A stretch of 38,124 nucleotides of DNA from Pseudomonadota bacterium (GTDB lineage: Bacteria > Pseudomonadota > Gammaproteobacteria > Burkholderiales > Methylophilaceae), in contig JAKOWL010000103.1 in the NCBI GenBank assembly GCA_029781535.1, positions 1 to 38,124 of the forward strand, read 5' to 3'. Below, in pieces: positions 35,197 through 38,124 of this stretch. The position numbers and the translations under genes are program-made. Under the pieces are notes generated by a model that made no database searches, was not told the DNA's origin, and saw nothing but the letters and a program-made list of their open reading frames with translations. Each line of letters starts with the position of its first letter. Positions within the stretch are counted from its first letter, which is position 1.

Positions 35197-35253
35197 TCCG
35201 AGGAACGCTGCAAGAGATTTCTCCTAGGCTCGGGACCGTATTAACGGCGTTCA
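35197..35253 (+). promoter_or_regulatory. S-adenosylhomocysteine (SAH) riboswitch
   Basis: CCGAGGAACGCTGCAAGAG, then CTCCTAGGCTCGGG and AACGGCGTTCA follow the known SAH aptamer: CCGAG pairs with CTCGG, and AACGC with GCGTT, as the pseudoknot-type helix. Its place in the ahcY leader is typical for the class, which turns expression on when SAH accumulates. Confidence 0.92.
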
Positions 35254-35370
35254 TCTTCATTAACCGTGACTGATGCGGAAAAATGGATGGACGCAAGATC
35301 AAACAAATAGCAGCGTGATCTTCATCCTTTTTTCTCAGTCGCATATTCAATGTAAATTGGAGTGAATACT

Positions 35371-36771
35371 GTGACAGATACCAAAGACTATATCGTAGCC
35401 GATATCAACCTGGCGGGTTTTGGCCGCAAGGAGATCGCCATTGCTGAAACCGAGATGCCCGGGCTGATGGCGATTCGTGAAGAATACGCATTGACAAAAC
35501 CGCTCAAGGGCGCACGGATCACCGGTTCCCTTCATATGACCATTCAAACGGCAGTCCTGATCGAGACGTTAAAGGATTTGGGTGCGGAGGTGCGTTGGGC
35601 ATCTTGCAATATTTACTCTACGCAAGATCATGCTGCTGCCGCGATTGCCGCAGGCGGCACCGCCGTGTTCGCAGTTAAAGGAGAGACGCTGGCGGAATAC
35701 TGGGATTACACCCACCGTATTTTTGAATGGCCGGATGGTGGCTATAGCAACATGATTCTGGATGATGGCGGCGATGCGACCTTGCTGCTGCACTTGGGCA
35801 CGCGTGCCGAAAAGGATGCGAGCCTGCTTGCCCATCCAAGCAGCGAAGAGGAAGTTTGTTTGTTCAATTCCATCAAGGCTAAATTGAAAACTGACCCAAC
35901 CTGGTATTCCACCCGTTTGGCGCAAATCAAAGGCGTAACTGAAGAAACCACGACAGGTGTGCATCGTCTGTATCAGATGCACAAGGAAGGTAAGTTGGCT
36001 TTTCCGGCAATCAATGTGAATGACTCGGTAACCAAATCCAAGTTCGACAACTTGTATGGTTGCCGCGAGAGTCTGGTAGACGCGATCAAACGTGCTACCG
36101 ATGTGATGATTGCCGGCAAGATTGCTGTTGTGTGCGGCTATGGCGATGTAGGCAAAGGTTCGGCTCAGGCGCTGCGTGCGCTTTCCGCGCAAGTATGGGT
36201 GACGGAAGTTGACCCGATTTGTGCGCTGCAGGCGGCCATGGAAGGCTATCGTGTGGTGACGATGGACTATGCGGCAGAGCATGCGGATATTTTTGTGACA
36301 GCGACTGGCAATTACCACGTGATTACCCATGACCATATGGCGAAAATGAAAGACCAGGCGATTGTGTGCAATATCGGGCATTTTGATAACGAGATTGATG
36401 TAGCCTCGTTGGAGAAATACGAGTGGGACGAGATCAAACCGCAAGTGGATCATGTGATTTTCCCGGACGGCAAGAAAATCATTCTGCTGGCCAAAGGTCG
36501 TTTGGTGAACCTAGGCTGTGGTACTGGGCATCCATCCTACGTGATGAGTTCCAGCTTTGCCAATCAAACGATTGCACAGATAGAACTGTACACCGAGACG
36601 AATAAATATCCGGTAGGCGTATATACTTTGCCTAAACACCTGGATGAAAAAGTAGCCATGCTGCAGTTGAAAAAACTGAATGCACAGCTGACGCGTCTTA
36701 CCGACCAGCAAGCCGCATATATTGGTGTGGACAAGAACGGCCCTTACAAAGCCGAACACTATCGTTATTAA
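35371..36771 (+). CDS. ahcY: Adenosylhomocysteinase
   Basis: 466-residue NAD-containing enzyme that splits SAH into homocysteine and adenosine, keeping methyltransferases free of product inhibition. Motifs: [16 protein letters not shown] (about 52-67), [15 protein letters not shown] (about 78-92), [19 protein letters not shown] (NAD-binding Lys), [17 protein letters not shown] (Rossmann) and the family C-terminus KAEHYRY. I start at GTG 35371, 8 bases after GGAG; the GTG at 35362 lies inside that ribosome site. The SAH riboswitch precedes it. A small membrane protein gene and metF follow closely. Confidence 0.96.
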   Translation: MTDTKDYIVADINLAGFGRKEIAIAETEMPGLMAIREEYALTKPLKGARITGSLHMTIQTAVLIETLKDLGAEVRWASCNIYSTQDHAAAAIAAGGTAVFAVKGETLAEYWDYTHRIFEWPDGGYSNMILDDGGDATLLLHLGTRAEKDASLLAHPSSEEEVCLFNSIKAKLKTDPTWYSTRLAQIKGVTEETTTGVHRLYQMHKEGKLAFPAINVNDSVTKSKFDNLYGCRESLVDAIKRATDVMIAGKIAVVCGYGDVGKGSAQALRALSAQVWVTEVDPICALQAAMEGYRVVTMDYAAEHADIFVTATGNYHVITHDHMAKMKDQAIVCNIGHFDNEIDVASLEKYEWDEIKPQVDHVIFPDGKKIILLAKGRLVNLGCGTGHPSYVMSSSFANQTIAQIELYTETNKYPVGVYTLPKHLDEKVAMLQLKKLNAQLTRLTDQQAAYIGVDKNGPYKAEHYRY

Positions 36772-36792
36772 TTTTTTGGAAAGGAAACGGGC

Positions 36793-37140
36793 ATGTTAAA
36801 GCTGATTGCAGCTTGGATTGTAAATGCACTGGCCTTGCTGGCAGTGGCTTATTTCGTGCCCGGTATCCACGTAAACGGTTTTGCGACAGCGCTGGTTGCG
36901 GCTGTGGTGATTGGCTTGGCCAATATACTGATCAAACCGATTCTAACGATACTGACCTTGCCTATCACCATTTTGACATTGGGTTTGTTTATTTTTGTCA
37001 TCAATGGTGTGCTGTTCTGGGGGGTAGGGCATTTCCTGCAGGGATTCGAAGTGGCGACCCTGATGGCCGGTATTATCGGTGCGTTGGCTTACAGCGTGAT
37101 TTCATGGCTGCTTGCGGCTATTGTGATTGATAAAGACTAA
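36793..37140 (+). CDS. Small membrane protein, phage holin / YvlD (PF04020) family
   Basis: 115 residues forming four hydrophobic helices (about 5-22, 30-50, 55-78, 88-110), with family marks NALALLAVAYFVPGI and IKPILTILTLPITILTLGLF. The family is annotated as phage holin-like, but the gene sits between ahcY and metF in betaproteobacteria as a chromosomal gene; no phage genes are near. Function is unknown. A ribosome site AAAGGAA precedes the ATG. Its stop overlaps the metF start by one base (TAATG), so the two are coupled. Confidence 0.85.
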   Translation: MLKLIAAWIVNALALLAVAYFVPGIHVNGFATALVAAVVIGLANILIKPILTILTLPITILTLGLFIFVINGVLFWGVGHFLQGFEVATLMAGIIGALAYSVISWLLAAIVIDKD

Positions 37141-37967
37141 TGAAAAATTTACCTATCAGTTTTGAGTTCTTTCCACCTAAGACCCCGGAAGGTATCGCTA
37201 ACTTGCGTGAAACGCGGGCGCAGCTTGCCAAATATGATCCGGAGTTCTTTTCTGTGACATTTGGCGCTGGTGGTTCGACGCGCGACCGTACCATGGAAAC
37301 CGTGTTCGAAATCCAGGCGGAAGGTCATTCCGCCGCACCTCATATTTCGTGCATCTCATCTACCAGAGACGAGATCGCGAGCCTGCTGGATGCTTACCAG
37401 GCGAAAGGGATTGAACGATTGGTGACCTTGCGGGGGGATATCCCTTCAGGTGAAGTTGCCATGGGTGATTTCAAGTATGCAAGTGAATTGGTTGGGTTTA
37501 TCCGTCGGCAAACCGGTAATCATTTCCAAATAGAAGTCGCCGCTTATCCTGAGTTCCACCCGGAGGCGGAATCACCTCAGGCGGATGTAGAGAATCTGAA
37601 ACGGAAATTCGAGGCTGGGGCGAACCGGGCAATCACACAATATTTCTATAATGTGGATGCGTATTTTCGGTTTGTAGACCTATGCGCCCAGCAAGGGGTT
37701 GCCCAGCCAATCATTCCGGGCATTATGCCTATCTACAATATCACCCAGTTGGCACGCTTTTCCAACATATGTGGTGCAGAGATTCCGCGCTGGTTAAGGC
37801 TGCGCCTGGAGGCTTATGGTGATGATATTGCGTCCGTACGGGCGTTGGGTGTAGATGTTGTCAGTGAGTTATGCGAGGCGTTGCGTGACTGGGGTGTGCC
37901 GGGCCTGCATTTCTACACATTGAACCAATCCGGCCTCATTACCAGGATTCTGGATAATCTGGATTAA
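37140..37967 (+). CDS. metF: 5,10-Methylenetetrahydrofolate reductase
   Basis: 275-residue flavoenzyme reducing methylene-THF to methyl-THF, the methyl donor for methionine. Typical: SFEFFPPKTPEG (about 7-18), VTFGAGGSTRDRT (about 39-51), LRGDIPSG (about 97-104), EVAAYPEFHPEAES (about 131-144) and ANRAITQYFYNVDAYFRF. It lacks the N-terminal 15-20 residues of E. coli MetF (296) but keeps the active-site Glu in FEFFPPK. It is last in the ahcY-membrane protein-metF run, and ends 10 bases from the convergent smg stop. Confidence 0.96.
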   Translation: MKNLPISFEFFPPKTPEGIANLRETRAQLAKYDPEFFSVTFGAGGSTRDRTMETVFEIQAEGHSAAPHISCISSTRDEIASLLDAYQAKGIERLVTLRGDIPSGEVAMGDFKYASELVGFIRRQTGNHFQIEVAAYPEFHPEAESPQADVENLKRKFEAGANRAITQYFYNVDAYFRFVDLCAQQGVAQPIIPGIMPIYNITQLARFSNICGAEIPRWLRLRLEAYGDDIASVRALGVDVVSELCEALRDWGVPGLHFYTLNQSGLITRILDNLD

Positions 37968-37977
37968 AGCATTTGTA

Positions 37978-38124
37978 TTAGTGCAACGTCTGACCACGCG
38001 GATTGAACAGCGCATCTTCTACGAATAAATAATCCTTTTCGCGCCCTTGGTTCCAGAGAGCCATCATGGTGATCCAGCGGATTTCTTCTACCGTGACTTC
38101 TGCCTGAAGAAGTGCCATTGCACG
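37978..38124 (-). CDS. smg: Smg protein (DUF494), C-terminal 48 residues only
   Basis: The window ends inside this gene. The readable part, VTVEEIRWITMMALWNQ and DYLFVEDALF to a terminal LH, matches the C-terminus of Smg/DUF494 (compare the E. coli ending with DLKWVILMVLFN and ML H). The role of Smg is unsettled; it lies near DNA processing genes in many genomes. The rest of the gene lies beyond the right edge. Confidence 0.75.
   Translation of the reverse strand, partial: RAMALLQAEVTVEEIRWITMMALWNQGREKDYLFVEDALFNPRGQTLH

Noticed and set aside
35569-36453. A 294-codon open frame on the minus strand opposite ahcY.
   Set aside because: It mirrors the strongly conserved ahcY frame and encodes no recognisable domain.
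36793-37140. Prophage remnant because of the holin family label.
   Set aside because: No other phage genes are nearby, and the gene is embedded between ahcY and metF with a translational overlap.

Overview
The window looks like a chromosomal segment of a betaproteobacterium, most likely an obligate or facultative methylotroph of the Methylophilaceae (inference). The evidence is gene order and gene types: dapF-DUF484-xerC, a zapB-like gene with zapA, 6S RNA and an EVE gene, a SAH riboswitch before ahcY and metF, a VPLPA-CTERM protein, and B12 salvage without visible corrin-ring synthesis. No rRNA, CRISPR array or intact mobile element is present. One tRNA (Phe), one 6S RNA and two riboswitches can be read directly.

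Layout. 1-3256 (minus): exopolysaccharide genes pgaB and pgaC, the latter cut by the window edge. 3257-3810: a decayed tyrosine integrase tail abutting the 3' end of tRNA-Phe. 3915-4711: Kbp-like BON/LysM protein and a small lipoprotein. 4792-11000: a B12 salvage and uptake locus, with cobT-cobS-cobC on plus, and cobU, an S4 protein and a riboswitch-controlled btuB-btuM pair on minus. 11081-12537: zapB-like, zapA, 6S RNA, an intergenic repeat and an EVE protein. 12577-17589: beta-propeller protein, ilvA, rpiA, an unknown secreted protein with yggX, and dgkA. 17647-20847: a ZnuD-type receptor with a His/Cys-containing small protein, then a VPLPA-CTERM protein with a hairpin-rich leader. 21211-29146: an AT-richer central-carbon cluster with a divergent pyruvate kinase and alpha-glucan phosphorylase on plus, converging on acetate kinase, an LDH/MDH-family dehydrogenase and phosphoketolase on minus. 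29462-32520: sodB and dapF-DUF484-xerC. 32654-38124: the methyl cycle (metK, HD-GYP protein, SAH riboswitch, ahcY, small membrane protein, metF) and the tail of smg.

How the parts work together. BtuB and BtuM would import corrinoids, and CobU, CobS, CobT and CobC would attach the lower ligand loop. MetK, AhcY and MetF supply AdoMet, clear S-adenosylhomocysteine and make methyl-THF. The 21-29 kb cluster reads as a glycogen-to-acetate/lactate ATP module: phosphorylase releases glucose-1-P, phosphoketolase makes acetyl-P, acetate kinase makes ATP, and the kinase-like and dehydrogenase proteins could handle pyruvate and NADH. This module, with its unusual pyruvate kinase and a dehydrogenase lacking the usual specificity residue, is the least ordinary part of the window.
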